This document shows, one piece after another, positions 41,159 through 49,469 of a DNA stretch of 64,000 nucleotides. Source of the DNA: MGOM01 sp035693825 (GTDB lineage: Bacteria; Chloroflexota; Anaerolineae; Anaerolineales; E44-bin32); NCBI GenBank assembly GCA_035693825.1, contig DASSGB010000232.1:17888-81887 (forward strand), in the 5' to 3' direction. The notes under the pieces were generated by a model. It was not told where the DNA came from. It did no database searches and saw only the letters and a list, made by a program, of their open reading frames with translations. The translations under genes were made by a program, and so were the position numbers. Each line of letters starts with the position of its first letter. The stretch's first letter is position 1.

Positions 41159-42750
41159 CCTCGGTCTGAACGGCCGATGTCCTCCGCGCATGCCGGCCAG
41201 GGTCTCCCGGTCAGCGTCTGCAAGGCGGTGCGGAAACCGGCCTGTGCGAAAAGCGTTTCCCGCGTGGGGCCCGCGTCGGCAATGCGGCCGTCCTGCAAGA
41301 CGAGAATCCGGCCGGTGTGAGCCGCCAGGAATTCGACGTCGTGGCTGGCGACGATCACCGCCGTGCCGTCCTTCGACCAGTTCCGCATCAGCTCGCCCAG
41401 CTCGCGCTGCGCCATGGGATCCATCCCGAGCGTCGGCTCGTCCAGGAGCAGAACTTCCGGGTGAGTCACCATGACCGCGGCCAGCGCGACGCGCTGCCGC
41501 TGGCCCGCCGAGAGATCGCGCGGGTAGGCGCCTCGCACGGCCGTCAGCCCGAGCGCCTCCAGCATCCAGGAGGGGTCCACCGGAGGCCGGTCCCGCAGTC
41601 CGTGGCTGCGCAAGGTGAAATCCAACTCGGCTTCCACGGAGTCGGCAAACAGCATGGAACTCGGCGTCTGAGACACGAAGCCGATGTGTCGTGCTCGCGT
41701 CGCGACCGGAACCTGCGACAGCGAAGATCCATCCAGGAAAACCTCGCCCGAGGCCGGCTCCTCCAGTCCCATGAGACAGCGCAGGAGAGTCGTCTTGCCA
41801 GATCCGTTGCGCCCCACCAGCCCCAGGATTTCTCCAGGCGCGACCTCCAGGTCGACGCCCATGAGGACGGGCCGGTGGTTGTAGGAGAACTCGAGGCCGC
41901 GCGTCGAGAGTCGCGTCGGATCGGACGCGGCTCGCGGGCGCGGGGCGGGATCGGGCAGCGCGTGCAGGGCTTGCGCCAGCGCGGAATGGTCGTCCGTGTC
42001 CTCCAGGCCGAGCCGGCGGGCGGCCTCCTGCAGCGGGTCGGCATACGGCATACACTTCGTCACCGCCGACGGCCCGTCACAGGCGACCATCCTTCCAGGC
42101 GCCTCCAGATAAGCCATCCGGTTGACGCTCTCCATCCAGCGGCCAAGCCGATGCTCGGCGAGCACCAGGGTCAGCCCGTGGTCTTCGGTGAGATCGTCAA
42201 GCCATTCCACCAGCGCCTGCGCCGCCATCGGATCGAGCTCGGTCGACGGCTCGTCGAGCACCAGCATCGCCGGCCGGCGCGCCAGCCCCGCGGCGATGGC
42301 CACGCGCGCTTGCTCGCCGGCTGAAAGCCGGTCGAGCGCACGCGACATCAGGGGCCCGAGGTCGAGGCGTTCGATGACGTCGGCCACTCGCCGGCGGATT
42401 TCGGCCCCGGCGAGACCGGCCACTTCGAGGCCAAAGGCGATTTCGTCCTCGACCGAGGCGGAGAGGAATCTCGCCTGCGGTTCCTGAAAGACCATGCCCA
42501 CCTGGGCCGCCAGCTGCATCGGTCCGGCGCGGTGCACGTCCAGCCCGCCGATCCGCGCTCGACCGCGGAATCGGCCGCCATAGAGATGAGGCACCAGGCC
42601 GTTGAAGACGCGAAGCAAGGTCGACTTGCCGGCGCCGGACAGCCCGCTCACCAGCAGCCGATCGCCAGGCTCGAGATGCAGATCGATGGAATCGAGCGCC
42701 GGCAGCCTCGATTCGGGATACCAGTAGGAAACGCCCTCGAGGTCAACCAT
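41155..42750 (-). CDS. ECF transporter ATPase, EcfA and EcfA' fused in one chain
   Basis: A 531-residue protein holding two complete ABC ATPase domains that in most bacteria are separate EcfA1 and EcfA2 subunits. N half: Walker A GLSGAGKSTLLR, Q-loop region MVFQEPQARFLSASVEDEI, signature LSAGEQARVAI, Walker B MLVLDEPSTELD. C half: Walker A GRNGSGKTTLLR, signature LSAGQRQRVALAA, Walker B LLLDEPTLGMDP. Both sites look catalytically complete. It powers vitamin import through EcfT and an S component. Start overlaps ecfT by 8 bp. Regulated, by inference, through the cobalamin riboswitch at 44995-45200. Confidence 0.92.
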   Translation of the reverse strand: MVDLEGVSYWYPESRLPALDSIDLHLEPGDRLLVSGLSGAGKSTLLRVFNGLVPHLYGGRFRGRARIGGLDVHRAGPMQLAAQVGMVFQEPQARFLSASVEDEIAFGLEVAGLAGAEIRRRVADVIERLDLGPLMSRALDRLSAGEQARVAIAAGLARRPAMLVLDEPSTELDPMAAQALVEWLDDLTEDHGLTLVLAEHRLGRWMESVNRMAYLEAPGRMVACDGPSAVTKCMPYADPLQEAARRLGLEDTDDHSALAQALHALPDPAPRPRAASDPTRLSTRGLEFSYNHRPVLMGVDLEVAPGEILGLVGRNGSGKTTLLRCLMGLEEPASGEVFLDGSSLSQVPVATRARHIGFVSQTPSSMLFADSVEAELDFTLRSHGLRDRPPVDPSWMLEALGLTAVRGAYPRDLSAGQRQRVALAAVMVTHPEVLLLDEPTLGMDPMAQRELGELMRNWSKDGTAVIVASHDVEFLAAHTGRILVLQDGRIADAGPTRETLFAQAGFRTALQTLTGRPWPACAEDIGRSDRG

Positions 42751-43753
42751 GGCGGGCGCCGATCAGGGGTGCGGCCAGAAGCGCGACGATCAACACAGGC
42801 GCGGGGTGCAGCGACGGCAGGCTGAGCTGAGGGTAGGGATAGTAGGTCAGGAGCGCCGGCCAGCGAGCCATGACCGTCAGCAGCAGAATGCCCGCCGCGC
42901 CGGACAGCCCGGCGATGATCCTGTCGTTCGCTCTCCATACTTCGGGCCGGTATCGATGGCTCTCCCTCTGCATGCTCCGACTCAAGAACACAACCGACAG
43001 CGCCATCAGACCCAAGCCCAGCGACAGAAGGCCCGGCTGCGCCGCCCAGACTCCGAGTCCGAGCGCCAAAACCACCCAGCCGAGAATCATGAGCCACCGC
43101 CTGGCGCGGCGCAGACGCTGCGTCCCCCAGCCGCGGGCCACGAGGCCTTCGGCCTGGGCCATGGCGCGCTCCAGGCTCAGGATCACCAGCGGCTCGACCG
43201 AAGCGCGGGCTTCACGGATCCCTTGCGAAGCCTGGCCTCGGATCCGGCGCGCCTCCACCAGATCCATGTAGCTCCGACGGGCCAGCGGGGCGAAGGTGAG
43301 GCCGAGCATCCCTACCACACCCAACGGGTACAGGCCGGGAGGCGTCCGCCGCAACAGATCGGCCGGAGTCACGACGGCTGAGAAGAGCACCATGATCAGC
43401 AGCACGGCCCCGATCTGCAGGCCGGCCACGACGCCGAACGCGACCGCCTCCAGCGTGTATGGACCTCCGATCCAGCGGATGGGCAATTCGAGGAGGACCG
43501 TCGCGCCGGCGCGGCTGAAGATGAGGTTGATCAGGGTTGACGTCGCCAGCAGCGAGGCCACCAGCAGGAAGGTCGAGAGCGACGGCGGCTCGCGCGTGAC
43601 ACGCCAGCGCACGACGGCCGCCAGCGCCCCCAGAAGCATGAGGTACCACGGGTTTCGCACGAGCAGCGCCGTCGACACCGCGCACACGGTCCACACCAAC
43701 CAGGCTGTCGGATGGATGCGCCGCCGTGTGCCAGAATTCGCGTTGGAGTTCAC
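42743..43753 (-). CDS. ECF transporter transmembrane protein EcfT
   Basis: A 336-residue membrane protein with about eight helices and the coupling helices that dock on the ATPases: EARRIRGQASQGIREARA and AQAEGLVARGWGTQRLRRAR carry the two A-R-G-type motifs of EcfT. The N-terminal helices (AWLVWTVCAVSTALLV and following) and the C-terminal pair (WPALLTYYPYPQLSLPSLHP between them) frame the core. It is slightly longer than typical. GTG 43753 is taken as the start but the exact codon is uncertain. It overlaps the ATPase by 8 bp and is 84 bp downstream of the cobalamin-capture-like gene. Confidence 0.88.
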   Translation of the reverse strand: MNSNANSGTRRRIHPTAWLVWTVCAVSTALLVRNPWYLMLLGALAAVVRWRVTREPPSLSTFLLVASLLATSTLINLIFSRAGATVLLELPIRWIGGPYTLEAVAFGVVAGLQIGAVLLIMVLFSAVVTPADLLRRTPPGLYPLGVVGMLGLTFAPLARRSYMDLVEARRIRGQASQGIREARASVEPLVILSLERAMAQAEGLVARGWGTQRLRRARRWLMILGWVVLALGLGVWAAQPGLLSLGLGLMALSVVFLSRSMQRESHRYRPEVWRANDRIIAGLSGAAGILLLTVMARWPALLTYYPYPQLSLPSLHPAPVLIVALLAAPLIGARHG

Positions 43754-43837
43754 GCGGGCGATGCACCTGCCGTGCGGCCGGGCGTCGAGCGGTCGCGAGG
43801 AATCGTGGGCGTGCGCCTGCGCGATTTCGGCACCAAG

Positions 43838-44881
43838 CTAACCTTCGGCCCTACGCGATCTGCCAAGCAGCCCGGCGGCAGCCAGGACCGCTAGCAGCAC
43901 GACCAGTGTCGCCATCAGGATCGGGGTCGTGGATCCGCCGGTCGCGGCGAAACCTGCCGGCAGTCGCGGCACGTCGGTCAGATCCGCCCCCGCCAGGGCC
44001 GGGATGGCCTGGACCGTCGCCAGGAAGTTGTCCCCGGGCGTGGCGGCGTTGAACGCCAGCGCTCCGCTCGGCTGCTGCAGCGCCTGCAGGGCGCGTTCCG
44101 GATGGCCCCATTCGCTCAGGTCTTGCCCGGAGGCCATCAGCGCCTGGATCACCACCGCCGTCGAATTGGCATCGGTGTCCTCACCGAAGGCGCTCGGCTT
44201 CTGGTAGGTCCAGCCCCCATCCGCGTTCTGCACCAGGCGGAAGTAGTCAATCGAGGGTGCGGCCTCCGATCCGGCACCGGCCGCCAGCAGCGCCTGAACG
44301 ACGAGAGCCGTGGTGTTGCTGTCACCGGCGTCCGGGGTCATGTCGCCCGCAAACGAGTAGCTTCCATCCGGCAACCGCGTGGCCACCAGACCCGTCAGCG
44401 CGCCTTCGGGCAGCGCTTCACCTGCGGCGCGCAGGGCCAACACGGACAGCCCGCTGTCGTAGGGGCCGCCTCCGAACAAACCCGTCTCGGAATTGAAACC
44501 CGCCAGCACCGCGTCCACCAGATTCGCGCCGCCGAAGTCGCGCGGATCTTCGCCCGCGGCGACGGCGGCCAGGACCACCTTGGCCGCCAGGCCGGGCGTT
44601 TCGAGTTTGGTGGCCTGCGCCGTGAGGTACTGGATCGGCGAGGTGCCCTCGACGACCCACGTCGACGGATCCTCGCCGGCACTGGCGATGGCCACCACGG
44701 CGTCGGCCGTTGCGCCAGGATCACTGCCCTCACTGAACCCGGTCGAGAAGCCTCCGTCGGCCAGCTGCTCTGTTCGCAACCAGGCCAGCGCCGCGGCCGC
44801 GCCGTCCTGCGCCGCGGCGGGCAGCGGCGAGAGGATCCAACCGAAAAGCACAGATACAAGGATGAGCCGTCGAATCCACAT
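43838..44881 (-). CDS. Secreted, anchored alpha/alpha-barrel protein resembling intrinsic factor/transcobalamin alpha domain
   Basis: A 347-residue exported protein. Signal peptide MWIRRLILVSVLFGWILSPL ends at AAAQ; residues ~28-300 are six or so helical repeats of the prenyltransferase/squalene-cyclase type (LAWLRTEQLADGGFS, TRLPDGSYSFAGDMTPDAGD, LVQNADGGWTYQKPSAF, DTDANSTAVVIQALMASGQD), and a C-terminal helix (ILMATLVVLLAVLAAAGLL) with RSRR anchors it. The same (alpha/alpha)6 fold with D-x-x-S-T-A-x-x-x-Q-A-L helices forms the B12-binding alpha domain of animal intrinsic factor. It is the first gene after a cobalamin riboswitch and precedes EcfT/EcfA, so an extracellular cobalamin-capture role is inferred. 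No DUF4430 beta domain is present. Confidence 0.75.
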   Translation of the reverse strand: MWIRRLILVSVLFGWILSPLPAAAQDGAAAALAWLRTEQLADGGFSTGFSEGSDPGATADAVVAIASAGEDPSTWVVEGTSPIQYLTAQATKLETPGLAAKVVLAAVAAGEDPRDFGGANLVDAVLAGFNSETGLFGGGPYDSGLSVLALRAAGEALPEGALTGLVATRLPDGSYSFAGDMTPDAGDSNTTALVVQALLAAGAGSEAAPSIDYFRLVQNADGGWTYQKPSAFGEDTDANSTAVVIQALMASGQDLSEWGHPERALQALQQPSGALAFNAATPGDNFLATVQAIPALAGADLTDVPRLPAGFAATGGSTTPILMATLVVLLAVLAAAGLLGRSRRAEG

Positions 44882-44926
44882 GATGGTTTGCTCCCTTAGA
44901 AGGTCAGGCTACGGCCAGAAACACAA

Positions 44927-44948
44927 CCTCCCCGTTCTGGCGGGGAGG
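44927..44948 (-). terminator. Expression-platform terminator of the cobalamin riboswitch
   Basis: On the minus strand CCTCCCCG (44948-44941), loop CCAGAA, CGGGGAGG (44934-44927), then TTGTGTTT. An alternative stem, GGAGGCG (44973-44967) with CGCCTCC (44950-44944), shares bases with its 5' arm and can act as antiterminator. The start codon of the first gene is 45 bp further on. Confidence 0.75.
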
Positions 44949-44994
44949 CGCGAGGTACATAGGCGCCGCCTCCTTTCCGCGAAGGCATGTCAAG

Positions 44995-45200
44995 CGCCGG
45001 GCAGAGGCGGGTATCCTGGCTTGGATGCCGTCTGCCATCAGCCTTCCGCCATCAGCCGAAACCGCCCAAGCTGATAGCCGACAGCCGATAGCTGACAGCC
45101 TTCCCTACAGTTGCGGGACAGCGCCGGACTTCCGCGTGCGAGCCGCAGTCACCGGCTTCCCCTTCGTTGACCTTCGCATCCGGGCGAAGGCCACCTCTGC
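44995..45200 (-). promoter_or_regulatory. Cobalamin (adenosylcobalamin) riboswitch
   Basis: Conserved aptamer pieces occur in order on the minus strand: GGGGAAGCCGGTG (45162-45150), AAGTCCGGCGCTGTCCCGC with the invariant GTCCCGCAACTGT (45119-45107), and the B12 box AGCCAGGATACCCGCC (45021-45006). These are the core of the cobalamin riboswitch family. Between the CAACTGT element and the B12 box, where the family tolerates variable peripheral stems, lies a stretch of CTGTCAGC/CGGCTGATGGC word repeats. Boundaries are approximate. It should lower expression of the downstream capture protein and ECF genes when cobalamin is plentiful. Confidence 0.93.
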
Positions 45201-45224
45201 CCAGGGGTTATCAGTTGTGGGAGG

Positions 45225-45254
45225 AGTATAGGGCCTCAAGGTGGGCCGCGTCAA
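45225..45254 (-). promoter_or_regulatory. Promoter of the cobalamin riboswitch operon (TTGACG-18-TATACT)
   Basis: Minus strand TTGACG (45254-45249), 18-nt spacer, TATACT (45230-45225). Transcription would begin near 45218, about 20 nt before the aptamer. Confidence 0.6.
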
Positions 45255-45619
45255 GCATGCTGACTTGCCGCCTCTCGCGCAGCTGACCGATTTGCTGCCC
45301 CCGTTCGCCTGCGCCGCACCAAGCGCAGCGCAGGTGCAGGCGGGCCGCGCGAAGCCCCGGCCCGCCGGGGCGAGACGGCCTCCGGCGCGCCCCTCGCCAC
45401 CGGCTCAGGGCGCGCCTGCGGGCTCTGTTTCGTTGATGACCCTACCGCGCAAGGACAGCCGCCGCCCGCGAATAGTTGTCACCGGGAGGAGGTCGAAGGC
45501 CTACGAAGCGATCTCCTCGCTTCACCGGGACGTTTCCTGCTCTCGCCCAGCGGCCTCGCGGATGCGAGCCCCGCCACAAGTCCCCGGCAGGGCAGTGATT
45601 CTGTATTCGGAAACCCAGA
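45255..45619. other. Intergenic stretch without recognisable gene
   Basis: Between the divergent riboswitch promoter and the RNase J promoter. Frames are open by GC bias on both strands but lack start signals and protein-like composition. Only the short repeat copy D (45577-45598) stands out. Confidence 0.5.
45577..45598 (+). repeat. Modular palindromic repeat, copy D (minimal form)
   Basis: CAAGTCCCCGGCAGGGCAGT joins the left end (CAAGTCCCC) and right end (GGCAGGGCAGTGA) of copies A and C, with the whole interior missing. It ends 21 bp upstream of the -35 box of RNase J. Confidence 0.6.
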
Positions 45620-45648
45620 TTGACAGCCGCCGCGCGACATGTTACAAG
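45620..45648 (+). promoter_or_regulatory. Promoter of the RNase J gene (TTGACA-17-TACAAG)
   Basis: TTGACA 45620-45625, 17-nt spacer, TACAAG 45643-45648. It predicts a start near 45655 and a leader of about 268 nt. In that leader CGCGGGCGC (45676-45684) pairs with GCGCCCGCG (45689-45697) around a GAGA loop and is followed by GGTTTC, a possible attenuator. Confidence 0.6.
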
Positions 45649-45922
45649 TGCAGCAATCTTTCCGGACAGACCCGGCGCGGGCGCGAGAGCGCCCGCGGGT
45701 TTCAACGGTTTCGAAAGCTGCGATCGCATTTCCACCGACGAGGGACTTCACTCCTCGTCCATCCCACGGCAAGGCCCTCCCCGTTCCGCCTGACAAGCGA
45801 CCCGGCGACGGACCCCGACGAACGGATGCGGTGCGAACCGACTTCCGACCGCGCCGCCCGCGCGCCCTTCGCCTGGCAACGACCGCCGCGGTCGCTCCGG
45901 ATACCATGAAAAGGATTGTTGC

Positions 45923-47566
45923 ATGAGCACCAAACCACTGCGCCTGGTGCCCCTGGGGGGCCTGGGCGAAGTCGGCAAGAACATGATGGCCCTGGAATAC
46001 GGCGACAACATACTCGTCGTCGACACCGGCATCATGTTCCCCGAAAACGACATGTTGGGGATCGACTACATCATCCCCGACTTCAACTACCTCAAGGACA
46101 AGGCCGACAGGGTCCGCGGCATTCTCGTGACTCACGGTCACGAGGATCACACCGGCGCCATCGCCCATGTTCTGGAGGACATCCCGGCTCCGATCTACGC
46201 CACGCCCCTGACGCGCGGCCTGCTCGAATCCAAGATCAGCCGCGCCGGTCTGGCGAAGGAAGCCAAACTCCACACGGTCCAGGCCGGCGATCACGCGCGC
46301 CTGGGCCCCTTCCGCGTCGAGTTCTTCCACGTCTGCCATTCCATCCCGGACGGCGTGGGGCTGGCCATCGACACGCCCGCCGGACTGATCGTCCACTCGG
46401 GCGACTTCAAGTTCGATCACACGCCGGTCGACGGCTGGCCCACGGATTTCGGCAAACTGGCCGAGCTCGGCCAGCGCGGCGTCCTGGCCTTGCTGGCCGA
46501 CTCCACCAACGCCGAGCGGCCGGGCTGGACGCCGTCGGAGGCCGTCATCGACCCGGCCTTTGACGAGGTCTTCCTTCAGGCGAAAGGTCGAATCCTGATC
46601 GGCACCTTCGCCTCGCTCATCTCCCGCATCCAGCAGGCGGCCCGGGCCGCCGACCGCCACGGGCGCGTCCTGTCGCTGGTCGGCACGAGCATGATCGACA
46701 ACGTTCGCATCGCCCGCCAGCTCGGCTACCTGACCGTTCCCGACGGACTGGTGGTGCCGCTGGACGAGGCTTTGAAGATGAAGCCGGAGCGCGTCGTCCT
46801 GATGTGCACCGGCACGCAGGGCGAACCCTCGTCGATCCTCGGCCGCCTGTCGACCGGCACCAACCGCCAGTTCGACCTGATGGCGGGCGACACCGTCGTC
46901 TTGTCCTCCCACCCGATCCCGGGCAACGAAGAGATGGTCCATCGGACGATCAACCGCCTGCTTCAACGCGGGGCGAAAGTGATCTACGACGCCATCGCCC
47001 CCGTGCATGTCTCGGGGCACGCCAGCCAGGAGGAGCAGAAGCTCCTGCTGCAGCTCATCCGGCCCCAGTACTTCGTGCCGATCCACGGCGAGCTGCGCCA
47101 CCTGACGCGGCATGCAGGCCTCGCCCGGGAGATCGGCATACCCGCCGAGCGGATCGCCATCGTCGAAAACGGGACAGTGATCGAGTTCCGCGAGGGCGTG
47201 ATGCAGGTGGGCGAGCGCATTCCAGGCGGGTATGTCTTCGTCGACGGCCGCGGGGTGGGCGACATCGGCCCTGCTGTGATGCGCGAGCGCGAGTCGCTGG
47301 CGCGGGACGGCTTCGTGCTGGTCCATCTGCGCCGGCATCCGAAGACAGGCGCTCTGGTCGGCGATCCCGAAATACAGACGCGCGGCTTCGTCTATCTACC
47401 CGACGCCGAGGCTTTGTTCCGCCAGGCCCGCCAGCGTGTGCGCGAGCTGGCGAACGGCACCGAGAATGCCCTCCCCGAACGCGTCGAGCGCGAGCTGGGC
47501 AAGCTGTTCTACGCCGAAACCAAGCGCCGCCCGATGGTCCTGGTCGTCACCTCGGAGACGGGCTGA
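45923..47566 (+). CDS. rnj: Ribonuclease J
   Basis: A 547-residue metallo-beta-lactamase/beta-CASP ribonuclease for 5'-end dependent and endonucleolytic mRNA decay and rRNA maturation. GGLGEVGKNMMALEYGD opens the protein, the zinc motif is VTHGHEDHTGAI (about residues 70-81), HSGDFKFDHTPVDG supplies the bridging Asp, LLADSTNAERPG and GTFASLISRIQQAA belong to beta-CASP, and HVSGHASQEEQKLL is motif C. The C-terminal dimerisation domain is complete. The start is ATG 45923 with AAGGAT upstream. A seven-codon frame (45906-45926, MKRIVA) overlaps it and may be a minicistron or simply contain the ribosome site. The leader is long and structured. Confidence 0.93.
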   Translation: MSTKPLRLVPLGGLGEVGKNMMALEYGDNILVVDTGIMFPENDMLGIDYIIPDFNYLKDKADRVRGILVTHGHEDHTGAIAHVLEDIPAPIYATPLTRGLLESKISRAGLAKEAKLHTVQAGDHARLGPFRVEFFHVCHSIPDGVGLAIDTPAGLIVHSGDFKFDHTPVDGWPTDFGKLAELGQRGVLALLADSTNAERPGWTPSEAVIDPAFDEVFLQAKGRILIGTFASLISRIQQAARAADRHGRVLSLVGTSMIDNVRIARQLGYLTVPDGLVVPLDEALKMKPERVVLMCTGTQGEPSSILGRLSTGTNRQFDLMAGDTVVLSSHPIPGNEEMVHRTINRLLQRGAKVIYDAIAPVHVSGHASQEEQKLLLQLIRPQYFVPIHGELRHLTRHAGLAREIGIPAERIAIVENGTVIEFREGVMQVGERIPGGYVFVDGRGVGDIGPAVMRERESLARDGFVLVHLRRHPKTGALVGDPEIQTRGFVYLPDAEALFRQARQRVRELANGTENALPERVERELGKLFYAETKRRPMVLVVTSETG

Positions 47567-47569
47567 CAG

Positions 47570-47757
47570 CCTCGAGCTTCCAACTGCCAGCGTCCAGCGT
47601 CCAGCACTTAGAGTTGCCAGTTGCCAGGTTCCAGTTCCCAGCTGCCCATCATCTCCTGCATTCTATGAGACAGGCGTGCATCCGGAAACTGAAGACCGGT
47701 AACCGTCGCGGCTGGTGGCTGGTGACTGGCAGCTGGTGCCTGGCGGCTGGTGGCTTC
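47570..47757. repeat. Word-repeat island between rnj and the parvulin gene
   Basis: Degenerate words built on CCAGCGTCCAGC, GTTGCCAGTTGCCAGG and GGCTGGTGGCTGGTGACTGG occupy almost all of the 217-bp gap. The composition resembles, but is not identical to, the TCAGTGG and GACGGC islands elsewhere. Confidence 0.55.
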
Positions 47758-47767
47758 TTCCGCTGGG

Positions 47768-47773
47768 TATAAT
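47768..47773 (+). promoter_or_regulatory. -10 box (TATAAT) ten bases before the parvulin gene
   Basis: TATAAT 47768-47773, then 10 nt, then ATG 47784; no Shine-Dalgarno, so probably leaderless. Confidence 0.45.
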
Positions 47774-47783
47774 CCGCGGCCGT

Positions 47784-48689
47784 ATGAGCCTCCGCAACAG
47801 GGCATTGGCAGGGTTGTCCCTGCTCTGCATCGCCGCCACAGCCTGCACGGCGCTGCCTTTCCTTGCCGGCGCGACAGCTACTCCCAGTCCGACACCCATC
47901 CCTCCGACCCCGACCCTGCCGCCCATGGCAGCGCTGGTCAACGGCGAGGGCATTTGGCTGTCGGATTGGGAGGCCGAAGTCCAGCGATACGAGGCGGCGC
48001 AGGCCTCGCTTGGCATCGACCTTGCAACTCAAGGCGAATACGAGATGCAAGTCCTGCAAGCCCTGGTCGATCGGCTGCTGTTGGCGCAGGCGGCCCGGGC
48101 GGCAGGCGTGACGGTTTCGGGCGAGCAGATCGACGCGCGCCTGGAGGAACTGGCGGCGACCCGCGGCGGTAACGAGGCCATGGGCGCCTGGCTGGCGGAG
48201 AACGCATACACCTTGGACAGTTTCAAGCGCGCCCTCGAGGTCGACATGCTGGCGGCCCACCAGGTGGAGCAGATTTCCGCGGGCGTAGGCGAAAACGCCG
48301 ACCAGGTCCACGCCGCGCATATTCTCGTCGCCACGCGCGACGAGGCGGTCGCGCTGCAGGCCGAGTTGGCCGCCGGCGCCGAATTCGCCGACCTGGCCTC
48401 CGCGTATTCGCTCGACGCGAGCACGCGTCCGGCCGGCGGGGATCTGGGCTGGTTCCCGCCTGGCTATCTGCTCGTTCCGGAAGTGGATTCAGCCGCCTGG
48501 GGCCTGTCCCCCGGCGAGACAAGCGACATTATCGAGAGCAGCCTGGGCTATCATATCGTCCGGGTGATCGAACGCGGCGAGCACGCCCTGTCGTCCGAGG
48601 CGCGCCTGGCCCTCCAGACGCGCGCCGTGGAAGAGTGGCTGGCGGCCCGCCGCGCAGAATCCCTGATCGACATCTTGGCCGCACCCTAG
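47784..48689 (+). CDS. Parvulin-type peptidyl-prolyl isomerase lipoprotein (SurA/PrsA-like)
   Basis: A 301-residue exported foldase. The N terminus RNRALAGLSLLCIAATACTA looks like a lipoprotein signal with Cys about residue 20, though the lipobox is not ideal; a Thr/Pro linker (TPSPTPIPPTPTLPP) follows. A SurA-N-like helical region (about 55-165) leads to a rotamase domain: VHAAHILVATRDEAVALQ, FADLASAYSLDASTRPAGGD, LGWFPPGYLLVPEVDSAAWG and SLGYHIVRVIERG. It should help folding of secreted proteins at the membrane surface. It starts right after a TATAAT box. The next gene is 19 bp downstream. Confidence 0.87.
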   Translation: MSLRNRALAGLSLLCIAATACTALPFLAGATATPSPTPIPPTPTLPPMAALVNGEGIWLSDWEAEVQRYEAAQASLGIDLATQGEYEMQVLQALVDRLLLAQAARAAGVTVSGEQIDARLEELAATRGGNEAMGAWLAENAYTLDSFKRALEVDMLAAHQVEQISAGVGENADQVHAAHILVATRDEAVALQAELAAGAEFADLASAYSLDASTRPAGGDLGWFPPGYLLVPEVDSAAWGLSPGETSDIIESSLGYHIVRVIERGEHALSSEARLALQTRAVEEWLAARRAESLIDILAAP

Positions 48690-48708
48690 GCCGGGAGGAA
48701 AGATCGAC

Positions 48709-49458
48709 ATGCAACCCAGAATGCTGCGCCGTCGAGGTGGGTCGCTGGGGGCTTCCCTGGCGAACTGCCTGACCATCGTCATTCTCCTGGCGACGGCCGC
48801 CGTGGCTGCGGGCATGGCCGCCGTATTCTCCAACCCCTCCCTGGTCGAGGCCATCAACCCCTTCCTGCCGGTCCATTTCGAGCCCGGCCCCACCGTGCCG
48901 CCGACCCTGGGATTCCCAACCCGCACCAACACGCCCGAGATCTACCTTCCCCCGACTTGGACTCACACGCCGGCGCCTTCCGACACGCCCACCGAGACGC
49001 CCCTTCCCAGCGACACGCCGCTGCCATCCGAAACGCCGACCCCGCTCCCGTCGACCGGGACGCCTCAGCCCACGGCCACCGGGCTGCCCTTCTCGGTGCA
49101 GCCGGGCAGCAACATTCTCGTCACCAATTTCGCCAACGACGACGGCTGCAACTGGATGGGCGTCGCCGGTCAGGTCTTCGACCTGAGCAAGGCGCCTTAC
49201 CCGGGCGTGACGGTGCACGTGGAGGGACAGCTGGCGGGCCAGTTGGTCAAGATCGACACGCTGACCGGTAGCGCCACGCGCATCGGCCCGGCCGGCTACG
49301 TCTTCGATCTTTCCGACCACCCCATCGCCTCCACCGGCACGCTGTGGATTCAGCTGAAGGACACCGCCGGCCTGCTGCTTTCCGACAAAGTGTTCTTCAA
49401 CACCTCGGCCCAGTGCGACCAAAACATGGTCTTCATCAACTGGAACCAGGTGCGTTGA
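48709..49458 (+). CDS. Exported Thr/Pro-rich linker protein with C-terminal beta domain, unknown
   Basis: A 249-residue protein: basic N terminus, a membrane helix (ANCLTIVILLATAAVAAGMA), about 60 residues of Thr/Pro/Ser-rich linker, and a C-terminal domain (about 125-249) reading ILVTNFANDDGCNWMGVAGQ, then GVTVHVEGQLAGQLVKIDTL and STGTLWIQLKDTAG, ending with Cys-Asp and MVFINW. The two cysteines may form a disulfide outside the cell. The domain recurs in Chloroflexota surface proteins by my recollection, without assigned function. GGGAGGAAAG precedes ATG. Probably co-transcribed with the parvulin gene; closed by a very strong terminator. Confidence 0.75.
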   Translation: MQPRMLRRRGGSLGASLANCLTIVILLATAAVAAGMAAVFSNPSLVEAINPFLPVHFEPGPTVPPTLGFPTRTNTPEIYLPPTWTHTPAPSDTPTETPLPSDTPLPSETPTPLPSTGTPQPTATGLPFSVQPGSNILVTNFANDDGCNWMGVAGQVFDLSKAPYPGVTVHVEGQLAGQLVKIDTLTGSATRIGPAGYVFDLSDHPIASTGTLWIQLKDTAGLLLSDKVFFNTSAQCDQNMVFINWNQVR

Positions 49459-49469
49459 GCAACGCAGAC

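Noticed and set aside
43838..44881. Squalene/terpene cyclase function for the alpha/alpha-barrel protein
   Set aside because: It has a signal peptide and a C-terminal anchor, half the usual cyclase length and no DxDD motif, and lies under a cobalamin riboswitch.
45241..45909. Open frames across the gap before RNase J
   Set aside because: Composition is non-protein-like, they run across a promoter and a repeat copy, and no ribosome binding site precedes them.
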